64,000 nucleotides of DNA from NCBI RefSeq assembly GCF_002803075.1, contig NZ_NNBK01000012.1, positions 469,747-533,746 of the forward strand, written 5' to 3'. Below the pieces are notes generated by a model. It searched no databases and was not told the origin of the DNA. It saw nothing but the letters and a program-made list of their open reading frames with translations. Shown in pieces: positions 24,471-34,343 of this stretch. The DNA is from Streptomyces sp. CB01373 (lineage in GTDB: Bacteria; Actinomycetota; Actinomycetes; Streptomycetales; Streptomycetaceae). The translations under genes and the position numbers were made by a program. Positions within the stretch are counted from its first letter, which is position 1. Every line of letters starts with the position of its first letter.

Positions 24471-27020
24471 TCAGCCCCGCCGCGCCAGATCCAGCGCCGC
24501 CGCCCCCACGAACCAGTCCAGTACCTCGCAGATCTCGTCACTGTGCTCCGCGAAGACCCGTACCGGGAAGGACGGGCGTAGCTCCAGCTTCGCCTCGGGC
24601 AGATCGATGCCGTCGATCTTGTTGAGGCGGTGCAGGAGCTCGCGGCGCTGCTCCGTGTCGTCGAACGGGCTGCGGGACTTGAGGTATTGGAAGACCACCT
24701 CGACCGTTCCGCTGACCGGGTAGATGCCGACCGGCCAGAGCAGGTGGGGCCGTCGGCTCGTCCCGGCGTCCAGCATGGGGAAGCAGCTCGTCTCCTCGTG
24801 CCGGCCGTAGTTCACGTAGCCGCCCTGGTGGCGCCAGAACTCGAGAGTGGCCAGCACGCCGGCGGACGACTCCGGCCAGTGTTCCTGGAGCTGCGCGCGG
24901 AACCGCTCGGCCGCCGCCGCGTCCTCTCCGTCGGGCAGCGGATCGTGGGCGGTCGGCTGTGTGACGTCCTTGCCGAGAAGTGTGGCCAGTTCCGCGGCCG
25001 TCAGGCGTTGCGCGCGATCGGCCCGCCCCGACGGGTCGAACTTCACTCCCTCGCTCGCCAGTAGTTCCTGCGGCGGAGGCCGGTCGCTGCCGTCGGCCCA
25101 GCGGAACGCGGGGGAGACCTTGCCGTCCGCGGTCAGGACGCGGTAGGCGCCGATCAGCGACGGGTTGGAACCGAGGTACGTCCCCACCGGCACGGGGTGA
25201 CTGCCGATCAGTTCGGCGACGTCCCCGTAGGTGGTCCACGTCCCGCTCGGCATGGCCACCAGGGCCGCGCGCAGCTCGGCCCAGCCCGGCCACTCCTCGC
25301 CTGCGGGCTTGACCCCGCCGATCGGCCCTGGCCACAGCTCCACGGCCCGCTCGGTCAGCCGGTCGGCGCGGTCGAGGATCTCCGCCTTGCCCCAGCGCGT
25401 CGCGGAGGCGATCTCGAGGTTCATGCGCAGGGCGCTGGATTCGAGGATCTGCTGCTTGCGTTCGAAGGGGTGGTTGGAGAGCTTCGCGTTGTCGCCGGTC
25501 AGGGTCAGGTTACCGAGGGTGTGCACCAGCAGGTCGTGGAGTTCCTGGGGTGTCTGGTTCGGGTCGGTCTCCTCGGCGAGCAGTTCGAACCATGCCGGGG
25601 CCGGACGCTGCGGGAGGATGTGCTCCACGCTGAGGGAGGCCTTGGCGAAGTCGACGGGCTCGGAGGGGCTGAAGCTCTCCTCCAGTCGGCGCAGGATGTA
25701 ACTGCGCTGCGGGGGACGGCCGCTCCAGTAGAACGGCTTGTTGCGGATCGCCTCGCGCAGCTCCTCGTCGCTCGGCCAGCGCCTGCGCCGCCCGGAGAGG
25801 AATCGCCGCACCGCCTCGGCCGCGGGCCGGTCACTCTCCAGCTCCTTGGGGGCCTCCATGAAGATGCGGTTGAGGCCGGTGGTCGGCGTCTGGCAGATCA
25901 GACGGCGCACGAGGTACGACTCGACGTGGAGCAGGGCTTTGGCTGCGTCCTCAGGTGTCGTATTGCCGGAGTCGACCAGATCCAGCAGGTGCAGCGCGAG
26001 CGGGTAGTGGGTCTGTCCGCCCCAGCCGGCAAGGCGCTCCATAACCGCGCGGAGGGCGGGGGAGCGCTCGCGGCCGGGATCGACGATGCGCAGGAACCGG
26101 CGTCCGCGCTCGGCCAGTTGTGCGATCTCGTGCTGCAGCGCGTCCTCGTCGCCGGCGAGGGGCTGAAGCCGCTTCTGCTGCTCCCGGTAGATCTCGCTCT
26201 GCTTCGTCTTGTAGTGGCCGCGAACGATGAGGTCCAGCCAGACCAGCAGCTCGAGGTTCTTCGGGCCGAGGCTCTGCTGCATGGGCAGCCACAGTTCCTG
26301 GTAGACCCGTTCACCGCGCTTGGGCAGCAGCATGAACACGTAGTTGCGCAACAGGTCGCTCTGGCTGAGGCCGACGCCCGTGTTGTTGATCGATTCGAAG
26401 ATCCGGTACACGTTGTCGCCGGATTCGGCGGTGATCTCCACGATCGAGAGCAGGTCCTTGAGAACCGTCTCGACGGCACCGATCCACCGCTCCTCGCCCG
26501 CCGCTTCCCGGCCTTCAGCGAGAGCACCGCAGAAGAAGCGGTAGGCGGCGCCGATGTTGTCGCTCCCGCCCGCTCCTGCGCGGGACTGCACGCACGCCGT
26601 GTAGGCGTCCCGGTCCGCCTGCGTGGGCAGCAATCGGTAGTGGTCCAGGTCCTCGTGGAACTCGTTGACCAGGATCTGCCGGTGCACCCGGTCGGCGCCA
26701 CGAGCGTCACCCGACTCCCTGAAGTGGTCGCGCAGCGCGGTGAACGCCAGCATCAGCGTGGTCAGCCGCTGCTGACCGTCCACGACAAGCCACCGCTGTA
26801 CGCCGCCGGCCTGGATCTGACCGGGGGCGAGCACCACCGAACCGAGGAAGTGCGGTGCCGCCGACTCACCTCTCAGATGCTGGTCGACGAGTTCCCCGAC
26901 GTCCTCCCACAGTCGTTTCAGCTGCTCTCCGCCCCAGCTGTAGGTGCGCTGGTAGAGCGGGACTTGGAACTGTTTTTCTCCCTGAATGAGATTGAGGAAG
27001 GTGATCTCCTGGGCGCGCAT
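24471..27020 (-). CDS. GmrSD-type nuclease (DUF262 + DUF1524) with alkyltransferase-like domain
   Basis: This is an 849-residue protein. The N-terminal DUF262 (GmrS-like) domain shows VPLYQRTYSW, the DGQQRLTTLML nucleotidase signature and the FESINNTGVGLSQSDLL motif. It is followed by a DUF1524 (GmrD-like HNH) region with HILPQ (about 463), LGNLTLTGDN and SNHPFERK. Residues about 577-650 form a third unit like the DNA-binding part of O6-alkylguanine transferase/ATL proteins (PSGTWTTYGDVAELIGSHPV, AYRVLTADGKVSPAF), with no PCHR catalytic cysteine motif. A conserved tail follows. GmrSD enzymes cleave DNA carrying modified, often glucosylated, cytosines. The ATL-like part may recognise damaged or modified bases. 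AGGAGG precedes the ATG. Confidence 0.88.
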   Translation of the reverse strand: MRAQEITFLNLIQGEKQFQVPLYQRTYSWGGEQLKRLWEDVGELVDQHLRGESAAPHFLGSVVLAPGQIQAGGVQRWLVVDGQQRLTTLMLAFTALRDHFRESGDARGADRVHRQILVNEFHEDLDHYRLLPTQADRDAYTACVQSRAGAGGSDNIGAAYRFFCGALAEGREAAGEERWIGAVETVLKDLLSIVEITAESGDNVYRIFESINNTGVGLSQSDLLRNYVFMLLPKRGERVYQELWLPMQQSLGPKNLELLVWLDLIVRGHYKTKQSEIYREQQKRLQPLAGDEDALQHEIAQLAERGRRFLRIVDPGRERSPALRAVMERLAGWGGQTHYPLALHLLDLVDSGNTTPEDAAKALLHVESYLVRRLICQTPTTGLNRIFMEAPKELESDRPAAEAVRRFLSGRRRRWPSDEELREAIRNKPFYWSGRPPQRSYILRRLEESFSPSEPVDFAKASLSVEHILPQRPAPAWFELLAEETDPNQTPQELHDLLVHTLGNLTLTGDNAKLSNHPFERKQQILESSALRMNLEIASATRWGKAEILDRADRLTERAVELWPGPIGGVKPAGEEWPGWAELRAALVAMPSGTWTTYGDVAELIGSHPVPVGTYLGSNPSLIGAYRVLTADGKVSPAFRWADGSDRPPPQELLASEGVKFDPSGRADRAQRLTAAELATLLGKDVTQPTAHDPLPDGEDAAAAERFRAQLQEHWPESSAGVLATLEFWRHQGGYVNYGRHEETSCFPMLDAGTSRRPHLLWPVGIYPVSGTVEVVFQYLKSRSPFDDTEQRRELLHRLNKIDGIDLPEAKLELRPSFPVRVFAEHSDEICEVLDWFVGAAALDLARRG

Positions 27021-27111
27021 GCGCCTCCTTTCCTTGTGCTCTTCCCCACTGCCGGTTCATGTCCGGCACTCTTCGGGCTCAGGGGCAGCTGTCCGCCGAA
27101 TCTATGACTTT

Positions 27112-28035
27112 TCAGGTGTCGTTGTCCGCCGATGTCAAAACCGAGCGGCTGGAGATACGGGGCATCGTCTCGTTGGGGGAGCGGCGCAGCAGCTTGATGT
27201 CACGGTCCTCCACCCAGGCGTTCCACGCCTTGAGGTAGTAGAGCAGGTGCTCACGTGAGTCGTCCCGGCGGCGGTGGGTCCGGCCCGCTGCCAGGCTGAG
27301 CATGGTGTTGCGCAGGGTCAGACGTGGGTCGCCCGGTTCCAGGCGCGCGCCGGTGACGACACCCTCTTCCCAGGTGGTCTGGTCGATGTCGGGTCGCGCC
27401 TCGGTGGTGACGTACCACCCGATCGTCGCGGCCGTGACGGTGATGCGGCATCCACGGTTCAACGCGATGCCGCGGTGAAGGGCGTCGCGGATACCGGGGT
27501 GCTTGTCCAGCATGACCAGGAGCTGGTCGTTGCTGGTCACCGACGATCCGCCGCCCCACGAGGAGTTCGGTGCGTGCAGGTACAGGTGCAGTCCGCGCAG
27601 TGTCGCGGCCAGGTGGGTCGCGTTGGCCTCGCCGGCCAGCGCGAGCGCGTCGCGGCCGGTGCGCTTGCGTCCCGTGTCCATCACCGTGAACGCGGTCCGG
27701 GGCACGCCGTGCGTGACCGTCAGGGGAACCGTGATCCCGGCTTTGACGATGGCCGCCAGACGGTGCTGACCGTCGATGAGTACCTGATCCTCGTCGAAAG
27801 CGATGCCCTGATGCGTCAGCTGCCATTCACCCCGCTGGATCTGCCCCGCGAGCTGTTGGACCGTGCTCTTGCTCAGGGGCCGGTTGTTGGTATTCCGACT
27901 GAGCCACTCGGCCGCCAACTGCGGTGATACGTCGACCACTTCCATGCGCATGGGTTCGCCGGGCCCTTCTGGCGGTGTGAGTGAGTTGATCCCGACCTGA
28001 TGGTGAGCCAGGTATGTGAACTCTGTCAATGCCAT
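27112..28035 (-). CDS. ParB/DGQHR-fold protein
   Basis: This protein of about 307 residues has the ParB/sulfiredoxin-fold nucleotidase signature VLIDGQHRLAAIVKAG and the NRPLSKSTVQQLAGQI helix before it, then a helical domain with VMDTGRKRTGRDALALAG and a conserved LLYYLKAWNAWVE near the end. Members occur in phages and defence loci (DndB-like and DGQHR proteins) and may bind DNA or hydrolyse NTP or CTP. The ATG at 28035 is the longest start; an ATG at 27951 is closer to the domain. It precedes the GmrSD gene by 91 bp on the same strand. It is divergent from the giant helicase gene, so the two groups may share a control region. Confidence 0.78.
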   Translation of the reverse strand: MALTEFTYLAHHQVGINSLTPPEGPGEPMRMEVVDVSPQLAAEWLSRNTNNRPLSKSTVQQLAGQIQRGEWQLTHQGIAFDEDQVLIDGQHRLAAIVKAGITVPLTVTHGVPRTAFTVMDTGRKRTGRDALALAGEANATHLAATLRGLHLYLHAPNSSWGGGSSVTSNDQLLVMLDKHPGIRDALHRGIALNRGCRITVTAATIGWYVTTEARPDIDQTTWEEGVVTGARLEPGDPRLTLRNTMLSLAAGRTHRRRDDSREHLLYYLKAWNAWVEDRDIKLLRRSPNETMPRISSRSVLTSADNDT

Positions 28036-28188
28036 CGACGGTGCGACTCCCGTTCTCGCGCTGCGGGGGCGTCGCCGCCCTGGTACCCTCAGTGCGTGTG
28101 CTCAGTTCACACCAAGATGGGCGTGTGGCCGGGGCGGGGATTCGCAGGGTGGGCCACCGTTGTGGCCCTCGGCAGCAGGGGGTGGCGT

Positions 28189-31100
28189 GTGAGCCAGGAT
28201 GAGAGCGGCCTCGGCGACGGAGTGCAGCTGGTCGGGTGCGCGTACCAGTACGACGACGGGCTGCACGTCAGGGTCGACGACGTGCAGCCGTACGAGCTGG
28301 TCGACCCTGGAGACTCGCATGGGTATCGACAGGGCGACGACCTGGTGCGATGCACCTTGTACCTGGGCAATGGCACCGACCGGGCCATCGACGTGGACGG
28401 CATCGACCTCCTCGTCCGGAGCGGGCCGTACGGCAAGACGGGCCGCCAGGTTCACGACTACAAGACCGAGGTGCTCGACGAGTCACTCGAAGGTGTCCTG
28501 CGCAAGGGTCGTCGAATGTCCGTGACTTGGGCCTACAGCATTCCCGCCGGTACCGCCGACGAGTTGGACATCGAGGTCCGGTTCGCATACGGGCACGAAC
28601 GCGAGAGCATCACCTTCACCACAGCCGCGGCCACCACGCCGGCTCCCGTCGACCCCCGCCTGGCGATCGCGCACACCGTGCCCACGCGTCCCACGCCCGC
28701 ACCACCCCAGCTCCCTGACCAGGCAGCACTGTTCGGGGAGCGGCAGGATTCGTTGTTCGCGGACACGGATCCGGAATCCACGGGCGACCCTGGCGGCAAC
28801 GCCGAAGCGGATGCCTCCCAGCTCACGGGCCGACCTGTACTGCAGGCCCTGCCTGCGCAGCCGACCGGTCCGGAACAGTCGGCCACGCCGCACGCCGCAC
28901 CCGTCCGGACGCGCGGGCTGTCCCCGAACGAGCTCGACGCCACCCGCGTCCGCCAGATCTTCCGGTTCCTCGCCGAGGCGGAGGAGTCGAAGGCCCGGCC
29001 GGTCCGCACGCTCGACGGCGCCGCCGGCGCCGTGTGGTTCGACGAGCTGCCGGACACCCCCGAAGTCGCTGTGATGCTCGACGGGATGCTCTCCACCGAC
29101 GACCCGGCATGGCTCACCGTCGCCCGTCCCGAACGCGAGGACGCTCCGCAGCCCAAGCCCCTGCTCGCACCCTGGGTCGACGAGACCCGTATCCGTGATT
29201 TCAAGCAGACCCGCGCCCCCCACCTGCGTCGGCGGATCGAGCCCGAATTCCCTGACTGGTCCCGGGGAATCCCGCTCGAGAAGACCTATCACGAGCTGGA
29301 CGAGCATCCGAAGCGGGAGAAGATCGAGAAGCAGTACGCGGCCTGGGAACAGGAGTGGCTCTCGTGGGCGGAGCGGCGCCGGGCTATCGACCCCGTCGTC
29401 AAGCTCTACGACCGGCTGCACAAGATGCACGAGGACGCCGCCAACCTCGGCGAGGCGTACGAACTCGTGCTCGGAATCGGACGCCTGACCTGGCAGACAG
29501 CCGGGGCCCAGCGCGTGGAACGGCATCTGATCACGCACCGGGCCACCATCCAGCTCGACCCCGCCACCGGTACGCTCACCGCTGCCCCGGACCCGACCGG
29601 CGTGGGCCTGGAGCTGGAAGAGGGCATGCTGGAGGGTGCCCAGCACGTTCCAGGGCCCGTACGCGAGGGAATCGTCGCGGGGCTGGAGGGCGCCTCCGAC
29701 GTGACCGACCCCGACCACCTCGACGCCGTACACACCGCGCTGCGCAGTTGGGTCAACGCCGCGCACAGCGCCGGCGGCTACTCGCCCACCGTGGAGCGCG
29801 CCCGGCCGCGCAGCCTGGAGGTGCCGCAGGTCGGATTCACGCCCGCACTCGTGCTGCGGGAGCGAAACCGCCGTTCGACGCTCGACGCACTCAAGGCCAT
29901 CGCCCGCCAGATCGACGCGGGCACCCCTCCCACAGAGCTGCTCGGTTACATCGCCGGCCGTGGCGGAGCCCTGACCGCCGCCGATCTCGCAGCGGCCGAG
30001 GACGACGGAACGGAGACGGGCACCGGCGAGATGTACTTCGCGCTCCCCGCCAACGAGGAGCAGCGCACCATCGCCGAACGTCTGCGAGCCAACCGGCTCG
30101 TCGTCGTGCAGGGTCCGCCCGGCACCGGTAAGACGCACACCATCGCCAACCTGGTCACGGACCTGCTCGCGCAGGGCAAGCGGGTCCTCATCACCAGCCA
30201 CACCCCGCGCGCCCTGCGTGTGCTTCGGGACAAGCTGCCGGAGACCGTTCGCGACCTGTGCGTGAGCCGAACCGAGGACGGTGCGGCCGCCCAGCGCGAG
30301 CTCGAAGGGTCCGTGCAGAAGATCCTGAGCGAGTACGCCGGATACGATCCGAAAGCCTCCCAGAAGGAGATCCGCACCCTCCAGGCACGGCTCGCCTCGG
30401 CCCGGTCCGCCCAGCAGACCATGCTGCGCGACCTCGCCGTGGTGCGCGAGCAGGAGACCCACCGCTTCGAGGCGGAGATCGGCGACTACACCGGCAGCCT
30501 CCAGGAGATCGCCGAGCGCCTCACCGCCGAGCGGGATCGGCACGACTGGCTCGGCGAGGTACCGCATGAGCAGCCAACCCTGGGCCCCGACGACGCGCTG
30601 TGGCTCCTGCACACCACCCGCGCCTACACCCCGCACCACCAAGCCCTGGCGGCCGAAGTGCCCGGCCCCTCCGAGCTGCCCGGCCCCAGCGACTTCGAGG
30701 AGGCCGTCACCGTCGTACGGTCGGCCGAGGAGGCGCACGAGGCGGTACGGCAGGACCCGCTGAGCCGGCAGTACGACACAGCCGTACGGGGCTTCAGTGA
30801 AGCCGAACAACAGCGGCTGACGACGGCGCTCGACGCGTTCTCCACCGCCCGGGCCCGCGCCGCCTCGCTCGCGGCCGCCGCCGGTGACTGGGCCGGGGCG
30901 CTCCTGAGGGAGGTCAGCGCGGGGCAGGACTGGCAGGCGCGCAGCCGGCAGGCCGCCGTCAGCGACGCCCTCGCGGCGGTCGACGCCTCGCTCGCCACCC
31001 TGGGTACCGCGATGGTCAGCGGTTTGGAGCAGTACGATCCGGCCGGTGCGCTGGGCCAGGCCACCACCCTGCACGACGGGCTCGCCCAGGGACAGAAGCT

Positions 31101-34100
31101 GCGCGGGCCGCTCGGCACGCGCACGAAACTGGCCAAGGCCGTCGGCGCGTTCGTTGACACTGTACGGGTCGACGGGCGGGCCCCCGAGGACACCGCCACC
31201 GCGGCCGTCGTCGTCGCCCGCGTCCAGCTCGAACTGCGTCTGGCCCAGGTCGAGGCCGAGTGGAGCACCCTGTCCGGCGCCTGGCAGGGGCACGGTCCGC
31301 GCCTGGCCCGCCTGCGGCAGGACGCCGAGGTACTCCAAGCCCTTCGCGCCGTTGCCGCCGCCCGCACCGACGTTCTCACCGCCGCTGCCACCTCACCGGA
31401 ACTTGCAGTCGCCACCTGGCACGACACGTCCGTCGAGAACGCCGTACGCGCCCTGTTGCGTGCGGCGACGACACTGCGCGCCGCCGAGCGCTCCCGCCGG
31501 CTCATCGCGGACACCGAGGAACTGCTGCGTTCCTGGAGCGACCGGCCCGGCGTCTCGTCCGCCGTCGCACGTGCCCTTGACGCCGTACGGGCCCAGGACC
31601 CCGATGGCTACCGTGAGTTCAGCGACGAGATCGCCGAGGTCCGCGAGGCCGCCAGGCTGCGGGCCGAGCAGCACACCGCGCTCACCAGAGTCCGTGAGGC
31701 GTTTCCCACGTTCGCCGAGCGGATCACCGAGGCGCCGGAGGACACTGCCTGGGACACGCGACTTCCGACGCTCACCGAGGCCTGGGCCTGGTCCGCATGG
31801 CACGACCGCATGGAACGGCTCACCGACCCGGAGGCCGAACGCACCCTGCGCCGCCGGCTGACGGAGGCCGACGACGAGGCCCGCATCATGCTCGCCCGCC
31901 TCGCCGCCGCACGCGCCTGGCACCGGTGCCTCGGCCTGCTCACCGGTGACCAGTCCCGTGCGCTCAGCGCCTACCAGCAAGCCGCCCGGCGCATCAAGGG
32001 CAAGTACCAGCACCGCTACCGGCGCGACGCCCAGGCCGCACTGCGCAAGGCACAGACGGCCGTGCCGGCCTGGATCATGCCGCTGCACCAGGTCGCCGAG
32101 ACCGTGCCCATGGACCAGCCCGGCATGTTCGACGTCGTCATCGTCGACGAGGCCAGCCAGTCGGGGCTCGAGGCCATGCTGCTGAGCTGGCTCGCCGGCC
32201 GGATGGTCGTCGTCGGCGACAGCAAGCAGGTCAGCCCCTCCAACGTCGGCCTCAAGCAGGACGAGTACTTCCACCTCAGGGACCGGCTGCTCACCGCGCT
32301 GGAGCCGGACGTGCGCAGCCTGTTCGGCCCGGACTCCAGCTTCTTCGACCTCACCGAGGCGCTCTCGGCGGGCCGAGGCACGCTGATGCTCAAGGAGCAC
32401 TTCCGCTGCATGCCGGAGATCATCTCCTTCTCCAACGAGCTGTGCTACAACCGCCGGCTCCAGCCACTGCGGCAGTACGGGGCCGACCGGCTGTCCCCGG
32501 TCCGCACGGTGCACGTCCAGGACGGCGAGGCCTTCGGCAGCAACGACCGGCTGGTCAACACGGCGGAGGCCGAAGCACTCGTCGACGCGGTCGTGCGCTG
32601 CTGCGCCGACCCCGCGTACGAGGGGAAGACCATGGGGGTCGTCAGTCTCCGCGGCACCAAGGGCCACCTGACGGAACTGGAGAACCTGCTCGCCGAACGC
32701 CTTGACTACGAGCAGCGCGAGGAGCGGCGTATCCGGGTCGGTGACGCCGAGGACTTCCAGGGCGACGAAAGGCACGTCATGTTCGTCTCCTGCGTCAACT
32801 CGGCCACCACCGCGGCCGGTACCGTACCCGGCGGGTTCAACGGAAAGACGTACGAGCAGCGGCTCAACGTCGCGGCGTCCCGAGCACAGGACCAGGTGTG
32901 GGTGTTCCACAGCGCCCGCATGGAACAGTTCCACGAGAACGACCTGCGCCGGCGGTGGCTCGACCACCTCACCCGGCCCGCGGAGGAGGACACAGTCGCG
33001 GTCTACGGCGAGGTACGGCCCGACGTACGGCACGAAGCGTTCGACAGCCTGTTCCAGCAGAAGGTGTACCTGGAGCTGACGACCCGCGGTTACCGAGTGC
33101 GGCCCGGCTACCGGGTCGGCCGGCACACCATCGACCTGGTCGTGGAGGGCGGAACCCGCAGACTCGCCGTCGCCTGCGACGGTGACGCCTTCGCGGAGGG
33201 CGAGGACGCGCCCACGGCGGCCGCCCGGCAGCGTGACCTGGAGCGCGTCGACTGGACCTTCGTCCGCATTCGCGGCAGCCGGTTCCACCTCGACCGTGAG
33301 CAGGCGCTCGCGCCGCTGTGGGCGGAGCTGGAACGGCTGGGGATCGAGCCCGTCTCGGAGGAACCGGAGGCGCCCGCTGTCCTGGCGGACGACGGGCAGG
33401 CCGAGGACTCGTCAGCCGGCGAACCGGACAGCGGGGACGAGGAGTCGGGACAGTGCGTGGAACGGGAGGTCGCGGGCCCCCCGGTCCCGGCGGCCGAATC
33501 CCAGGAAGCCGTGCGCGCTTCGGAGATCCCGACGAACCTCCTCGCCCACTTCCCGGAGCAGCGTGGCACGGCGCCCGTTCGGGCTGAGAACGACGTACTC
33601 GCGTCGGCTCCCGCGCGAGATGCTGCTCCCCGTGCGTCGTCGCTTGCGGGGAATGCGGCGGCTCCCGTCCCCGCAAGTCGCACGCCATCGCCCGCCGCTC
33701 GTCCCGACGCGGCTCCGCGTCCCGTGCCCGCGAGGAACACGGCCCCGGCGCCCGGGCACCCTCCGGTGTCGCCGACCGGGGCCGCCAGGCAGGGCGCGCT
33801 TCCCGTCCAGGAGATTCCCCCCGCTGCCTTTCAACGACTGGTCCGGGAGATGCAGCAGCTGCAGGCCGCCGTCGACGCTCCGGACGAGACTCCCGACGGC
33901 GTGGACGCGGCGAACCTCGCCTTCCTCAGGAGGACGCAGGCCGATCAGCGTGACCGTCGTACGCAACGCCTCAACTTCCTGCGGACGTTCATCGACGCCG
34001 TCCGCGTCGGGGGAGAGACGGATGCGCCGAGGATCGTGTTCCCCGGTGCGCTGCTCACGCTCGAGTTCGATGGGCAGACCGACGGCGACACTCTGTACAC

Positions 34101-34254
34101 CGTCGCGGAACTGCCCACCGACGAGGCGGACATCGTCTCTCCCTCGTCGCCGCTCGGGCACGCGCTGATGTGGCAGCCGCGGGGGCGTCAGATCTCCTAC
34201 GACGCCTCGGAGGGGCGTACGCGTACGGTCGTGGTCCGGGAGATCCGGGTCTGA
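28189..34254 (+). CDS. Giant SF1 helicase with Vsr/MTES_1575-like nuclease and Gre-like C-terminal domain
   Basis: This is a 2,021-residue protein; the GTG at 28189 has AGGGGG 6 bases upstream. Residues 1-135 are beta-rich, like telokin/DUF4352 folds. The helicase carries Walker A QGPPGTGKTHT (about 640), a 650-residue mainly helical insert, DEASQ (about 1320), VVGDSKQVSP, EHFRC, EDFQGDE and VAASRAQD. Residues about 1620-1720 match a Vsr-like PD-(D/E)xK nuclease (YRVGRHTIDLVVEGG, VACDGD). After a disordered Pro/Ala/Glu linker, the last 150 residues have a helical hairpin and then PGALLTLEFDGQ ... SPLGHALM, as in GreA/GreB C-terminal domains. The enzyme should translocate on and cut nucleic acid, possibly while engaging RNA polymerase. 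The fusion with a Gre domain is unusual. It is neighbour to drmABC across one gene. Confidence 0.9.
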   Translation: MSQDESGLGDGVQLVGCAYQYDDGLHVRVDDVQPYELVDPGDSHGYRQGDDLVRCTLYLGNGTDRAIDVDGIDLLVRSGPYGKTGRQVHDYKTEVLDESLEGVLRKGRRMSVTWAYSIPAGTADELDIEVRFAYGHERESITFTTAAATTPAPVDPRLAIAHTVPTRPTPAPPQLPDQAALFGERQDSLFADTDPESTGDPGGNAEADASQLTGRPVLQALPAQPTGPEQSATPHAAPVRTRGLSPNELDATRVRQIFRFLAEAEESKARPVRTLDGAAGAVWFDELPDTPEVAVMLDGMLSTDDPAWLTVARPEREDAPQPKPLLAPWVDETRIRDFKQTRAPHLRRRIEPEFPDWSRGIPLEKTYHELDEHPKREKIEKQYAAWEQEWLSWAERRRAIDPVVKLYDRLHKMHEDAANLGEAYELVLGIGRLTWQTAGAQRVERHLITHRATIQLDPATGTLTAAPDPTGVGLELEEGMLEGAQHVPGPVREGIVAGLEGASDVTDPDHLDAVHTALRSWVNAAHSAGGYSPTVERARPRSLEVPQVGFTPALVLRERNRRSTLDALKAIARQIDAGTPPTELLGYIAGRGGALTAADLAAAEDDGTETGTGEMYFALPANEEQRTIAERLRANRLVVVQGPPGTGKTHTIANLVTDLLAQGKRVLITSHTPRALRVLRDKLPETVRDLCVSRTEDGAAAQRELEGSVQKILSEYAGYDPKASQKEIRTLQARLASARSAQQTMLRDLAVVREQETHRFEAEIGDYTGSLQEIAERLTAERDRHDWLGEVPHEQPTLGPDDALWLLHTTRAYTPHHQALAAEVPGPSELPGPSDFEEAVTVVRSAEEAHEAVRQDPLSRQYDTAVRGFSEAEQQRLTTALDAFSTARARAASLAAAAGDWAGALLREVSAGQDWQARSRQAAVSDALAAVDASLATLGTAMVSGLEQYDPAGALGQATTLHDGLAQGQKLRGPLGTRTKLAKAVGAFVDTVRVDGRAPEDTATAAVVVARVQLELRLAQVEAEWSTLSGAWQGHGPRLARLRQDAEVLQALRAVAAARTDVLTAAATSPELAVATWHDTSVENAVRALLRAATTLRAAERSRRLIADTEELLRSWSDRPGVSSAVARALDAVRAQDPDGYREFSDEIAEVREAARLRAEQHTALTRVREAFPTFAERITEAPEDTAWDTRLPTLTEAWAWSAWHDRMERLTDPEAERTLRRRLTEADDEARIMLARLAAARAWHRCLGLLTGDQSRALSAYQQAARRIKGKYQHRYRRDAQAALRKAQTAVPAWIMPLHQVAETVPMDQPGMFDVVIVDEASQSGLEAMLLSWLAGRMVVVGDSKQVSPSNVGLKQDEYFHLRDRLLTALEPDVRSLFGPDSSFFDLTEALSAGRGTLMLKEHFRCMPEIISFSNELCYNRRLQPLRQYGADRLSPVRTVHVQDGEAFGSNDRLVNTAEAEALVDAVVRCCADPAYEGKTMGVVSLRGTKGHLTELENLLAERLDYEQREERRIRVGDAEDFQGDERHVMFVSCVNSATTAAGTVPGGFNGKTYEQRLNVAASRAQDQVWVFHSARMEQFHENDLRRRWLDHLTRPAEEDTVAVYGEVRPDVRHEAFDSLFQQKVYLELTTRGYRVRPGYRVGRHTIDLVVEGGTRRLAVACDGDAFAEGEDAPTAAARQRDLERVDWTFVRIRGSRFHLDREQALAPLWAELERLGIEPVSEEPEAPAVLADDGQAEDSSAGEPDSGDEESGQCVEREVAGPPVPAAESQEAVRASEIPTNLLAHFPEQRGTAPVRAENDVLASAPARDAAPRASSLAGNAAAPVPASRTPSPAARPDAAPRPVPARNTAPAPGHPPVSPTGAARQGALPVQEIPPAAFQRLVREMQQLQAAVDAPDETPDGVDAANLAFLRRTQADQRDRRTQRLNFLRTFIDAVRVGGETDAPRIVFPGALLTLEFDGQTDGDTLYTVAELPTDEADIVSPSSPLGHALMWQPRGRQISYDASEGRTRTVVVREIRV

Positions 34255-34284
34255 ACGCACGCGGTCCGACCGGACCGAGTTTGC

Positions 34285-34336
34285 CGCGGCCCCGCCGTAC
34301 CGACCCGTGCTTCGGGTGCCGGGCGACGGGGCCGCG
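34285..34336. terminator. Bidirectional nested hairpin terminator
   Basis: An outer perfect 10-bp stem (CGCGGCCCCG at 34285-34294 with 34327-34336) encloses an inner ACCCG/CGGGT hairpin (34303-34317). It separates the convergent giant helicase and UvrD genes. Confidence 0.8.
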
Positions 34337-34343
34337 CGGCCAC

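Noticed and set aside
22703..28035. ParA and ParB-like genes as a partition (ParABS) system
   Set aside because: They are on opposite strands, more than 3 kb apart, separated by a nuclease unit. No parS-like palindromes or replication gene were seen, and the ParB-like protein lacks the usual ParB HTH.
28483..31338. Long open frame antisense to the giant helicase gene
   Set aside because: The antisense frame is open because of high GC codon bias. Its translation is low-complexity (Gly, Arg, Val) with no motif, while the plus strand has full helicase motifs.
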